Shown here in pieces: positions 42,036 through 50,139 of a stretch of 64,000 nt of DNA. The notes beneath the pieces were generated by a model. It had not been told where the DNA came from, made no database searches, and saw only the letters and a list, made by a program, of their open reading frames with translations. Numbering within the stretch: the stretch's first letter is position 1; each line of letters starts with the position of its first letter. Where the stretch lies: the NCBI RefSeq assembly GCF_039536205.1, contig NZ_BAAAYL010000001.1, positions 6,448,001 through 6,512,000 of the forward strand, given 5' to 3'. Made by a program: the position numbers and the translations under genes. This DNA comes from Streptomyces sannanensis (GTDB lineage Bacteria; Actinomycetota; Actinomycetes; Streptomycetales; Streptomycetaceae).

Positions 42036-43214
42036 ATGAACAGCCTGCCGAGTGACGCATCCGACGAAGCCAACCCCCTGCGCCGGCTCTCCCTCGATCA
42101 GCTGCGGCTGCGGACGAGCGTGAAGTGGCGCACCTATCCGGACGATGTGCTGCCGCTGTGGGTGGCGGAGATGGACGTGCCCCTGGCCGAGCAGGTCGCG
42201 CGGGCGGTCACGGACGCGATAGCGCTCGGCGACACCGGTTATCCCGCAGGGAACGCGTACGCCGAGGCGTTGGCGGAGTTCGCGCGCAAGCGCTGGGACT
42301 GGGACGGGCTCGCCGTGGAGCGTACGGCGATCGTGCCCGATGTGATGCTGGGCATCGTCGAGGTCCTCAAGCTGTTCACGGGCCCGGGGGACCGCGTGGT
42401 GGTCAACTGCCCCGTCTACCCGCCCTTCTACCAGTTCGTGGAGCATCTGGACCGGCGCATCGTGGAGGCGCCGCTGGGGGAGGACCAGCGGATCGACTTC
42501 GCCGCGCTGGAGGACGCGTTCCGGCGCGCCGTCTCCGGCGGGCGGCGGGCCGCGTACCTCCTGTGCAGCCCGCACAATCCGACCGGCACCGTCCACACCG
42601 CCGACGAGCTGGCCGCCGTCGCCGCTCTGGCCGACAGCTACGGCGTACGGGTCGTGGTCGACGAGATACACGCCCCGATCGTGGCTTCCGGGACTGCCTT
42701 CGTGCCGTATCTGAGCGTGCCGGGCGCGGAGAGCGGCATGTCGCTGATGTCGGCGTCCAAGGCGTGGAATCTGGCCGGGCTCAAGGCCGCGATCGCCGTC
42801 GCCGGTCCGGCAGCCGCCGACGACCTCGCGCGCATGCCCCCGGAGGTCAGCCACGGCCCCAGCCACCTCGGCATCATCGCCCACACCGCCGCCCTGCGCG
42901 ACGGCAGCGGCTGGCTGGACGCGGTGCTCACCGGGCTGGATCACAACCGTCGCCTCCTCGCGGATCTCCTCCGCGAGCACCTCCCGGCGATACGGTACGA
43001 GCCCGCACAGGGCACCTATCTGGCCTGGCTGGACTGCCGCGCCCTCCCGCTGGGCGACGACCCGGCTGCCGTCTTCCTGGAGCGCGGGCGGGTCGCCCTC
43101 ACCTCCGGGACGGACTTCGGCACCGGAGGTGCGGGGCACGTACGGCTGAACCTGGCCACCTCACCGGAACTGATCACGGAAGCCGTACGCCGGATGTCCG
43201 CTGCCCTGGACTGA
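42036..43214 (+). CDS. MalY/PatB-type aminotransferase (cystathionine beta-lyase family)
   Basis: A 392-residue PLP enzyme of fold type I from ATG 42036. The family start [20 protein letters not shown] is typical of MalY/PatB C-S lyases. Further motifs are [35 protein letters not shown], the PLP lysine in [15 protein letters not shown], and the substrate Arg in [11 protein letters not shown]. The reaction is beta-elimination of cystathionine or related S-conjugates. It stands alone; remnants of other genes follow. Confidence 0.9.
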   Translation: MNSLPSDASDEANPLRRLSLDQLRLRTSVKWRTYPDDVLPLWVAEMDVPLAEQVARAVTDAIALGDTGYPAGNAYAEALAEFARKRWDWDGLAVERTAIVPDVMLGIVEVLKLFTGPGDRVVVNCPVYPPFYQFVEHLDRRIVEAPLGEDQRIDFAALEDAFRRAVSGGRRAAYLLCSPHNPTGTVHTADELAAVAALADSYGVRVVVDEIHAPIVASGTAFVPYLSVPGAESGMSLMSASKAWNLAGLKAAIAVAGPAAADDLARMPPEVSHGPSHLGIIAHTAALRDGSGWLDAVLTGLDHNRRLLADLLREHLPAIRYEPAQGTYLAWLDCRALPLGDDPAAVFLERGRVALTSGTDFGTGGAGHVRLNLATSPELITEAVRRMSAALD

Positions 43215-43221
43215 CCGCTTC

Positions 43222-43505
43222 CGTTGTACGAGCGCACCCTCGCCGACCTGCCGTGACCGTGCTGGAGGCCAACCTCCCCGACCACGAACGGATTCCGGGC
43301 CGCGAGCACCCCCGCACCGTCGGCTCCCGACACAACCTCGCCGCGGCCCTCCGGGCCTCGGATGATCTGCCCCGCGCCCTCGCCCGGTCCTGGCATGCAC
43401 TGGGCGAAGCCCGGCGCGTCCTCGGCGACGGCCACCCCGCCACCCGCGCGGCGCGGTCCCGTTTCGCGAGCCTGCGGCGCGGACTGGCCGCGCTGCCGGG
43501 CCCGT
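43222..43505 (+). pseudogene. Tetratricopeptide-repeat protein fragment, frameshifted
   Basis: Pieces of the TPR type found in NB-ARC-TPR proteins (usual unit HPDTLATRNNLAxAYRxAGDLxRAIPLxE) are visible in two frames: LYERTLADLP at 43222, then HPRTVGSRHNLAAALRASDD and LPRALARSWHALGEARRVLG with GDGHPATRAARSRFA from about 43300. The break between them shows at least one frameshift. Only the last two units remain. No start or ATPase domain is present. Confidence 0.6.
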
Positions 43506-43641
43506 ACCACGCGGTGCCGGCGCCTTCCGGCCCGCCCTGAGCCAACTCGTCCTCGACAAGGGACTGTTGACTGAGGGCGAGCTCCAGCCTCCTGCGACAG
43601 GACAACCCCGCGCGCATGCCGGAGCCACCAAGGCTGCCGGA
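43498..43641 (+). pseudogene. Aspartate ammonia-lyase/fumarase 3' end remnant, copy A
   Basis: The frame ending at 43641 encodes SQLVLDKGLLTEGELQ, the C-terminal motif of aspartase/fumarase C proteins (usual ELVLEKGLLTEEEL), then a degraded tail. It is related in DNA to a second remnant at 45.35-45.73 kb: 43498-43534 matches 45347-45383 at 34 of 37 bases, and the block from 43544 matches the one from 45627. Copy A lacks the ~240 bases between these blocks. The lyase catalytic core is absent. Confidence 0.65.
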
Positions 43642-43667
43642 TGATCCGGCCGGTGGCCGCGGTCGTC

Positions 43668-45104
43668 CTATCCGTCGAGGGAGCACCTGGTCAGCAGGTC
43701 CGCCGCGTCGGCCAGGGGCGGCCTGGCGACGGTGTGGCCGGCCGGCGGTGGGGTGCCGCGCGTGAGCCACTTCTCCAGTGCCGAGAAGGCCGAGCGATGG
43801 CACGGCACGAGTGGCCGAAGCCGACCGGGGAAGACGTCGACCAGCGAATCGGTGTGCGTGCTCCCTTCGATGCGGTAGTAGCGGTGCAGGCTTCCGCGCC
43901 CCGCGTCCCGGACCATTTGCGCGTAGACGTCGGAGTGCTGGCTGATCGGCAGCAGCACATCGAGGGTCCCGTGCACGGTGATCAGCGGTTTCCCGATCCG
44001 GCCGGTCAGGGCGATTCGGTCCACGGCCTTGTGGACCTCGACCGGGCGGGCGGCGTAGTCGTAGTCCGCGTCGCAGGCCGCCGATCCCGATGCGCAGTAG
44101 GGCGTGCCCGCCTCGGCCGTCCCGTCGAAGCCCGGGTCCAGCTCCTCGCGATAGACACGCTGTGTGAAGTCCCAGTAGTAGGCATGGTGATACGGCCACA
44201 GGAACTCCGAACCGGACGGATATCCTGCGGCAACGAGGGCGTCATGGGCCTGTGCCGCGCCTGACCCGCCTTCGGCGTAGGCGGGGTAGTGACGCATGGC
44301 CGGGGGCAGGTGGGTGAAGAGATTCGGTGCCTCCGAGCGCCACAGGGTGCCCTCCCAGTCCACCCCTCCGTCGTACAGCTCGGGGTGGTTCTCCAGCTGC
44401 CAGCGCACCAGATAGCCGCCGTTGGACATACCGGTTGCCAGGGTGCGGGCGGGCGGGCGATGGTAGCGCTGGGCGACCACCGCACGGGCAGCGCGGGTGA
44501 GCTGGGTGACCCGCTGGTTCCACTCGGCGATGGCATCGCCGGGTCTACGTCCGTCACGGTAGAAGGCCACGCCGGTGTTGCCCTTGTCGGTGGCGGCGAA
44601 GGCATAGCCGCGGGCGAGCACCCAGTCGCCGATCGCGCGGTCGTTGGCGTACTGCTCACGGTTGCCGGGCGATCCCGAGACGACCAGGCCGCCGTTCCAG
44701 TTGTCCGGCAGCCGGACGACGAACTGGGCGTCGTGTTTCCAGCCGTGGTTGGTGTTGGTGGTCGAGGTGTCCGGGAAGTAACCGTCGATCTGGATACCGG
44801 GCACACCGGTGGGCGTGGCCAGATCCTTCGGAGTCAGACCCGCCCAGTCGGCCGGGTCGGTGTGGCCGGAGCCCACGGTTCCGGCGGTGGTCAACTCATC
44901 AAGACATGAGGCCTGTTGGTGTGCGGCGCCGGGAATCCGCAGCAGGTTGAGCCGGCTGCAGTGGCCGTCCTTCGTCCCCTCGCCGGCGGCGGGCCGGGCC
45001 ATGGCGGACGATGACGTGACCACGGCCAGGACGGCGGCCAGGGAGACGGCACCGAGGGCGACCCGCCGTTTCGGGGGCGAATTCGCGACACCGAACTGGA
45101 ACAT
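43668..45104 (-). CDS. Secreted alpha/beta-hydrolase, tannase/feruloyl esterase-like
   Basis: A 478-residue protein from ATG 45104 with a signal peptide (KRRVALGAVSLAAVLAVVTSS, cleavage near AMA). The hydrolase has oxyanion-type segment NWNGGLVVSGSPG, the nucleophile in ATGMSNGGYLVRW, Asp in TLDVLLPISQHSD and His in EGSTHTDSLVD. Six or more cysteines (for example GTPYCASGSAACD) suggest disulfides. This matches tannase/feruloyl-esterase or 3-hydroxybutyrate-oligomer-hydrolase relatives. Its function is probably extracellular ester cleavage; the substrate is not shown. It is flanked by the two aspartase remnants. Confidence 0.8.
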   Translation of the reverse strand: MFQFGVANSPPKRRVALGAVSLAAVLAVVTSSSAMARPAAGEGTKDGHCSRLNLLRIPGAAHQQASCLDELTTAGTVGSGHTDPADWAGLTPKDLATPTGVPGIQIDGYFPDTSTTNTNHGWKHDAQFVVRLPDNWNGGLVVSGSPGNREQYANDRAIGDWVLARGYAFAATDKGNTGVAFYRDGRRPGDAIAEWNQRVTQLTRAARAVVAQRYHRPPARTLATGMSNGGYLVRWQLENHPELYDGGVDWEGTLWRSEAPNLFTHLPPAMRHYPAYAEGGSGAAQAHDALVAAGYPSGSEFLWPYHHAYYWDFTQRVYREELDPGFDGTAEAGTPYCASGSAACDADYDYAARPVEVHKAVDRIALTGRIGKPLITVHGTLDVLLPISQHSDVYAQMVRDAGRGSLHRYYRIEGSTHTDSLVDVFPGRLRPLVPCHRSAFSALEKWLTRGTPPPAGHTVARPPLADAADLLTRCSLDG

Positions 45105-45346
45105 CGAAGACCTCCGGGATTCAAGGGAACGACGGTCGGAGGCTAAGCGGCACAGAAGCATCCCGACATGGGCGTGCCCGCCATGGCGGCGGCCTCCCCG
45201 GGGTGGTCCGCCACCATGAAGGACCGATGCACCGGCGGTTGTACGGCGCGCACGGCTCCACATCCGAGGCGGCCTCGGCCTCCCCGTGCGTCCGGTCGTC
45301 AGGCGCAGGAGGGGGGCCGGCCGGCTGCTCTGCCGCCGCGTCGTAC

Positions 45347-45733
45347 GGGCCCGTATCATGCGGTGCCGGCGCCTTCAGGCCCGTTCCGGGGAGGGGACCG
45401 GGCAGGCCGCATCTCCGTCCGGGCCGAAACCACCACCTGTTCCGACGACCTGTCGGCGGAACTCGTCCAGGTGTAGACGCCCCCGGGCGAGCCTCCTCGG
45501 AGACCGGCCGGCCTCACCGCGACTCGTCACCGCTGTCCGCACATAGCGGATCGGAGCCGCACCTCGGCTACGAGCTGGCCACCGCCGTCGCCCAGGAAGT
45601 CCTCACGACGGGCCGGAGCGTCAAGGAACTCGTCCTCGACAAGGGCCTGTTGACCAAGGACGAGCTCCAGGTCCTCCTGCACCCCGACAACCTCGCCCGC
45701 CCGCACGCCGGCTCCACCGCAGCCGCCGGATGA
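45347..45733 (+). pseudogene. Aspartate ammonia-lyase 3' end remnant, copy B
   Basis: The last ~58 codons encode GYELATAVAQEVLTTGRSVK, ELVLDKGLLTKDELQVLL and HPDNLARP, a good aspartase (AspA) C-terminus. Upstream of about 45555 the frame shows no lyase sequence. It is the fuller of two related copies that flank the esterase gene (copy A at 43.5 kb). The stop region reads GCCGCCGGATGA in B and GCTGCCGGATGA in A. I infer duplication followed by deletion. Confidence 0.65.
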
Positions 45734-45788
45734 TTCGGTCGTGCCTCGGGACCAAGACGGCTGGTACGTCCCGTGTGCTGACTCCTGA

Positions 45789-46706
45789 TCAGTCGGACCG
45801 GAGTGCCGCGGCCGCCGCGGCCGCGACGGCCTCTCCCGTCGCGGCCAGAGCGGGGGAGTCGAGTTTCCACTGCTGCCAGAACAGAGGTACGTCGACCGGG
45901 AGGTCCGGTGCGAGGGGGACGAAGGCGCCGGTGAGCAGGCGGGGAGCGGCCTGCGATTCGGGAACCAGGCCCCAGCCCAGGCCGGCGGCCACCGAATCGG
46001 CGAAGCCCTCCGATGTCGGGACGTAGTGCCGAAGGCGGCTCGCGCCGTGGGCTCTTCGGGTCAGGGCGCGTACGAAAGTGTCCTGGAGTTCGTCGCGGCG
46101 GTCGAAGACGACCACCGGGGCGTCGGGGAGGGTACGGCGCAGAGGCGCCGCCAAGGGTGGCCGGCCGCCCAGCCACCGGTCGGCGAACTCCGGGCCGGCC
46201 ACGGGAAGGTAGCGCATCCGGCCGAGGCGGCGCACGGTGCAGCCCGCCACGGGGTCCGGGGACGACGTCACAGCCGCCATCACCTGCCCCTCGCGCAGCA
46301 GCGCCGTGGTGTGGGCCTCGTCCTCGCGGTGGAGCTCGAAGCAGATGCGCGGCTCCTGGGGCACCTGCCTGAGAGCTGGGAGGAACCAGGTGGCGAGCGA
46401 GTCGGCGTTCACCGCGATCGACAGGCGGGCCGGCTGGTCGGGGTCGGCCATGCCGAGTTCCATGCGCGCGTCGCGTTCGAGGCGGGCCAGCTGGCGGGCG
46501 AATCGCACCACTACCTGACCGGACTCGGTCGCCCGCACCGGTTTCGTACGCATCAGCAGCACCCGGCCGGTGCGCTGCTCCAGCGCCTTGACGCGCTGGC
46601 TGACCGCGGAGGGCGTGACATGAAGGGCGGCCGCCGCCGCGTCGAATGTGCCCTCGTCCACCACGGCGAGCAGCGTGCGGACCTGGTCGAGAGGGAGTTC
46701 CATCAT
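45789..46706 (-). CDS. LysR-family regulator, ArgP/LysG type
   Basis: A 305-residue LysR protein. The HTH is LPLDQVRTLLAVVDEGTFDAAAAALHVTPSAVSQRVKALEQRTG, the N-terminal pattern of ArgP/LysG (ATxxxGTFDAAA). The effector domain includes SIAVNADSLATWFLPAL and AAVTSSPDPVAGCTVRRLG, also typical of ArgP. It is divergent from a LysE/ArgO-type exporter with 69 bases between the starts, the classic arrangement in which ArgP/LysG activates the exporter when lysine or arginine accumulates. Adjacent in-frame starts (GTG 46709, ATG 46706, ATG 46703) are equally possible. Confidence 0.92.
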   Translation of the reverse strand: MMELPLDQVRTLLAVVDEGTFDAAAAALHVTPSAVSQRVKALEQRTGRVLLMRTKPVRATESGQVVVRFARQLARLERDARMELGMADPDQPARLSIAVNADSLATWFLPALRQVPQEPRICFELHREDEAHTTALLREGQVMAAVTSSPDPVAGCTVRRLGRMRYLPVAGPEFADRWLGGRPPLAAPLRRTLPDAPVVVFDRRDELQDTFVRALTRRAHGASRLRHYVPTSEGFADSVAAGLGWGLVPESQAAPRLLTGAFVPLAPDLPVDVPLFWQQWKLDSPALAATGEAVAAAAAAALRSD

Positions 46707-46775
46707 CACATCTACTAAGGGTACGTAAGAATCTTCAGCTTTACTGATGTCTCGACGATCTTTAGCGTCGCTGGT

Positions 46776-47399
46776 ATGACACACGGCATCGCAGCAGCGG
46801 CCGCCGCCGGATTCGGCACCGGCCTCTCCCTCATCGTGGCCATCGGCGCCCAGAACGCCTTCGTCCTCAGGCAAGGCGTCCTCCGCCAGTCGGTGCTCGC
46901 GGTCGTCGGGATCTGCGCCCTCTCGGACGCGGTGCTCATCGCGCTGGGCGTCGCCGGGGTGGGGGCCGCGGTCACCGCCTGGCCCGCGGCGCTCACCGCG
47001 GTCGGGCTGGCCGGCGGCGGCTTTCTGATCTGCTACGGACTCCTGGCCGCACGCCGCGCGCTGCGGCCCGCCACTTCTGGAGGCCTGACCGCCGACGGCG
47101 CCCCGTCCCGCTCCCGGCGGCGGGCCGTGCTCACCTGCCTCGCGATGACCTGGCTCAACCCGCACGTCTACCTCGACACCGTTCTCCTGCTCGGCTCCAT
47201 CGCCGCCGACCGCGGCCCCCTGCGCTGGGCTTTCGGGCTCGGCGCGGTCCTCGCCAGCGTTTGCTGGTTCACTTCTCTCGGTTTCGGCGCACGGCTGCTC
47301 AGCGGAGTACTGGCGCGGCCGTCGGCCTGGAGGGTGCTCGACGGGCTGGTCGCCGCGACGATGGTGACGATGGGCGGAATGCTGGTGGCCGGGGCCTGA
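46776..47399 (+). CDS. LysE/ArgO-family basic amino acid exporter
   Basis: A 207-residue membrane protein from ATG 46776 with six hydrophobic segments. The family signature GFGTGLSLIVAIGAQNAFVLRQG is complete, as is TWLNPHVYLDTVLLLG. LysE/ArgO proteins export lysine, arginine or canavanine. It is transcribed divergently from the ArgP/LysG-type regulator, so regulation by that protein is expected. The short AT-rich gap (46707-46775) contains the promoters. Confidence 0.92.
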   Translation: MTHGIAAAAAAGFGTGLSLIVAIGAQNAFVLRQGVLRQSVLAVVGICALSDAVLIALGVAGVGAAVTAWPAALTAVGLAGGGFLICYGLLAARRALRPATSGGLTADGAPSRSRRRAVLTCLAMTWLNPHVYLDTVLLLGSIAADRGPLRWAFGLGAVLASVCWFTSLGFGARLLSGVLARPSAWRVLDGLVAATMVTMGGMLVAGA

Positions 47400-47633
47400 G
47401 CGGACCGCACACCTGCCCGCTCACCGGCCCGCAGGCCATCACGGCGCCGGGGCCGGGCCCGGCGCAGTCGGCCCACACGTCTTCGACCTGAGTGCCGGAC
47501 TCGATGCCTTCTTTCCGACCGCGGCCAAGCATCGTAGGGCACCCTCGTTCAGCGTCGTTGATGTCAGCCGCACGCAGCCCGGTGGAAGCGGCGGATCTCC
47601 GCCCAGTCCTCCACGCTGGTCACCGTCCCTCCC

Positions 47634-47656
47634 GGTCTGACTCAACGAGTCAGACC
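47634..47656. terminator. Perfect 10-bp inverted repeat behind the exporter gene
   Basis: GGTCTGACTC (47634-47643) pairs with GAGTCAGACC (47647-47656) around an AAC loop. It lies 235 bases after the exporter stop in a gene-free stretch. It could be a terminator or an operator half-site pair. Confidence 0.5.
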
Positions 47657-47859
47657 ACCGAAGAGGGTCACGATTCACCCGGTGGAAGTGGTCCCGCGTC
47701 TTTCAGCTGTTGCCGGCACACCGCGCCATTGACAATGCCGCGGGGACCAAGACTGCCGGATCCCACACAGGCTGCGAGCCGTGCTCGGGCAGATGCGCTG
47801 TGCCACGAGCGCCCGTGGCGGCACAGCATGAAGTGGCGTGCTCGCAGTTCATGGGCGGC

Positions 47860-48000
47860 GGCGCGGGAACACGGGTCCAGCCCTACCTCGCCTACCTGCA
47901 CCAGAGGTGGAACGAGGGGTGCACGGACGCGGCCCGGCTCTGCGCGGAGATCCGCGAGCAGGGGCCGGCTTCGACCTCCTCCGTCTCCAGGTCCTGCATG
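47860..48000 (+). pseudogene. ISL3-family transposase fragment (second copy, different region)
   Basis: The frame encodes VQPYLAYLHQRWNEGCTD followed by AARLCAEIREQG, a block from the C-terminal half of ISL3 transposases (usual form LxPYLxYLHxRWNEGCTDAxRLxxEIRxxGYRG). Sequence on both sides is unrelated. The rest of the 47400-48371 gap, including the stretch before the oxidoreductase gene, shows no further gene. Confidence 0.65.
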
Positions 48001-48371
48001 CCGACTGAGGACCGTTACGTCGCTCCACAGAGAGTGGATCAGAACCCGCCGTGCGATCAAGCCGAGGAGCAGTGACCATGCCAGTGTGCACACGCGACGT
48101 GACCAGCATCGACCGGAACCGGATGACAGTTGCCCCCTCCAACCGACAGGAACAACGCGATCACCGACTCTTCCGTGATGAGCGGAGCAGATGCGGCAGT
48201 GGTGCGCCTGCGCCGGGGAAGCGGTGAGCCGGTTCGAAGCGGCGCCTGACAACGATGTCCTCGCTCCACACCTGTGCCGATCAGCGGGGTAAGACGCCGA
48301 GGTCTGACACCACTGACACTCATGAACCGTAGGCGCCGTGCGGGCGAGGACTGATACAGAGAGGTGTCCAC

Positions 48372-49289
48372 ATGAAAGCGATCGTGGTGACGGACCAGGC
48401 CGCAGGAACGGCCGGGATGACGCTGACGGAGCGGCCCGAGCCGGAGCCGGCGATAAACGATGTCGCCGTTCGGATTCATGCGTCGGGATTCGTCCCGACC
48501 GAGATGGCGTGGCCCTCGACCTGGACCGATCGCCTCGACCGCGACCGAGCACCGTCGATCCCCGGACATGAGTTGGCCGGAGTGGTCACCGCCCTCGGCT
48601 ACGGCACGACGGGTCTTTCGGTGGGACAGCGCGTGTTCGGCCTCACCGACTGGTATCGCGACGGCACCCTCGCCGAGTACGCGGCCGTCGAGGCACGCAA
48701 CCTCGCGCCGTTGCCGGGCGACGTCGACTTCACCGTGGGCGCGAGCCTGCCGATCTCTGGCCTCACCGCGTGGCAGGGACTGTTCGAGCACGGCCACCTC
48801 CAGGCGGGGCAGAGCGTCCTCGCGCACGGCGCGGCCGGCGCAGTCGGGGCGATGGTGACGCAGCTCGCACGAGAGGCCGGCGCCTACGTCATCGGCACCG
48901 GACGTGCCGCTGACCGTCAGAAGGCACTCGACTTCGGCGCCATGGAGTTCGTCGACCTCGACAACGACACCCTGGAAGACGTCGGCGAAGTCGACCTGGT
49001 CTTCGATGTCATCGGCGGCGACATCCAGAAGCGATCCGCAGGCCTGATCCGGGCCGGAGGAACACTGGTAACCGTCGTCGGACCGCCTGAGGCGCGGCCC
49101 GCCCACGGCCTGGCGATCGACTTCGTTGTCGAGTCCGATCGTGCCCAACTGGGTGAGATCGTCCAGCGGGTGCGGGACGGACGACTGCGCACGAACATCG
49201 GCAACGTCGCGACCCTCGACGATGCCGTCGCCGCCCTCAACCCGACCGAGCGACGTGAGGGGAAGACGATCATCCGCGTTCGTCCGTGA
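48372..49289 (+). CDS. NADP-dependent quinone oxidoreductase-like medium-chain dehydrogenase
   Basis: A 305-residue protein from ATG 48372 with GAGAGG ahead. It has the MDR N-terminal domain (PSIPGHELAGVVTALGYG), the SGLTAWQGLFEHG turn, the nucleotide-binding VLAHGAAGAVGAMVTQLA and the ribose-contacting YVIGTGRAADRQKA. The structural and catalytic zinc ligands of alcohol dehydrogenases are missing, so it belongs to the zinc-free quinone-oxidoreductase group. The substrate is unknown; no operon partner is present. Confidence 0.87.
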   Translation: MKAIVVTDQAAGTAGMTLTERPEPEPAINDVAVRIHASGFVPTEMAWPSTWTDRLDRDRAPSIPGHELAGVVTALGYGTTGLSVGQRVFGLTDWYRDGTLAEYAAVEARNLAPLPGDVDFTVGASLPISGLTAWQGLFEHGHLQAGQSVLAHGAAGAVGAMVTQLAREAGAYVIGTGRAADRQKALDFGAMEFVDLDNDTLEDVGEVDLVFDVIGGDIQKRSAGLIRAGGTLVTVVGPPEARPAHGLAIDFVVESDRAQLGEIVQRVRDGRLRTNIGNVATLDDAVAALNPTERREGKTIIRVRP

Positions 49290-49526
49290 GGACTCGGGGA
49301 CAGCGCGGTCCGTCCGTCCTCGTAGATCAGCATCAGCCGCGTAGCGATGTCGGGCGACCTGCTCGACGCCGACACGGTGGTCACGAGTCCGGTGCGGATT
49401 GTCGCTTACGGACAGCAAGATCCTCTGGCGGCAAGCAAGCCTGCTCGTCACACCCCGGTTGGCATTCTCCGAGCAACCGGCGGAGATCAAGGTCGTTACC
49501 AGGAAACAGTCAGCCAGTCGAGTCAG

Positions 49527-49573
49527 CGCGGAACGTAACGCGACCGTTTCGAGCGACCACGTTACGTTCCGCG
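49527..49573. repeat. Perfect 13-bp inverted repeat with 21-base spacer
   Basis: CGCGGAACGTAAC (49527-49539) and GTTACGTTCCGCG (49561-49573) are exact inverted copies. They lie directly beside an IS5-type transposase remnant and could be a mobile-element end, an operator or a hairpin. The sequence is less GC-rich than normal terminators here. Confidence 0.75.
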
Positions 49574-49609
49574 AACCATGCCGCTCCACCCCGTTTGGAC
49601 AACAAGCGC

Positions 49610-49740
49610 GGCGAGCCGTTTCAGGTAGGCGATCTTGTCGAAGGCCGGCGGCCGACCACCCCTGCCTGCGAGGCGGGCACGGCTGGCGACCTGGTCCCGA
49701 CGCTCGGGGATCGTTGCTCTGATGTTCCGGTGCTGCAGAA
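49610..49740 (-). pseudogene. IS5-family transposase fragment
   Basis: On the minus strand, NIRATIPERRDQVASRARLA followed by GRGGRPPAFDKIAYLKR matches the block before the catalytic Glu in IS5-type transposases (usual IRATIPERxDQxxHRxxRGxxGGRPPxFDxxxYKxRNxVER). The essential RNVVER motif is missing; the frame diverges after AYLKR. The surrounding 49290-50050 sequence holds no intact gene. Confidence 0.65.
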
Positions 49741-49891
49741 GATGGCGGATCCCCACGTCATGGGCCCAGCCCGGCGTGTGGGCCCATGACGCAGATTGCT
49801 TCGAAGATCTGCAGACGCGACGCCAACGGCCCAGACGTGTGCGCACCGGCGTCGAAGCGTCGCCTGTGAGTGAGTGTGGGGATCCAGCCTC

Positions 49892-49915
49892 GTGATCGTG
49901 ATCGTGATCGTGATC
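49892..49915. repeat. Hexanucleotide microsatellite (GTGATC)x4
   Basis: Four exact copies of GTGATC stand in a row in the gap before galT. The palindromic GATC in each unit gives regularly spaced sites. It is short and non-coding. Confidence 0.9.
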
Positions 49916-50051
49916 GGGCGTCGGCGGCGTGTCAGTGTCCGGCGCTGCGACGCAGACCGAACAAGATACCGCAGACCTCACCAGGCTTGAGATGCAGTCA
50001 CCGCTCGGCCTGCACGTAGTGCCTCCATGGAGCGGCTCGATGGACGCCTCT

Positions 50052-50083
50052 ATGTTCAATCTTATTGATTCATGTTTAATTAT
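50052..50083 (+). promoter_or_regulatory. galT promoter/operator region with direct repeats
   Basis: ATGTTCAAT (50052-50060) and ATGTTTAAT (50072-50080) are direct repeats exactly 20 bases apart, two DNA turns, as is common for DeoR-family operators. TTCAAT and TAATTA with a 16-base gap could serve as -35 and -10. The region is far more AT-rich than its surroundings. A similar motif lies before galK. Confidence 0.55.
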
Positions 50084-50139
50084 GGCGAGTCTTAGGGCAG
50101 GATGAGAGCGGACGCACGCCGACAGACAGAGCGGAAGCC

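Noticed and set aside
49892..49915. GTGATC repeats as a CRISPR or origin-type iteron
   Set aside because: Units are six bases with no spacers and no DnaA-box or Rep gene nearby; a simple microsatellite fits.
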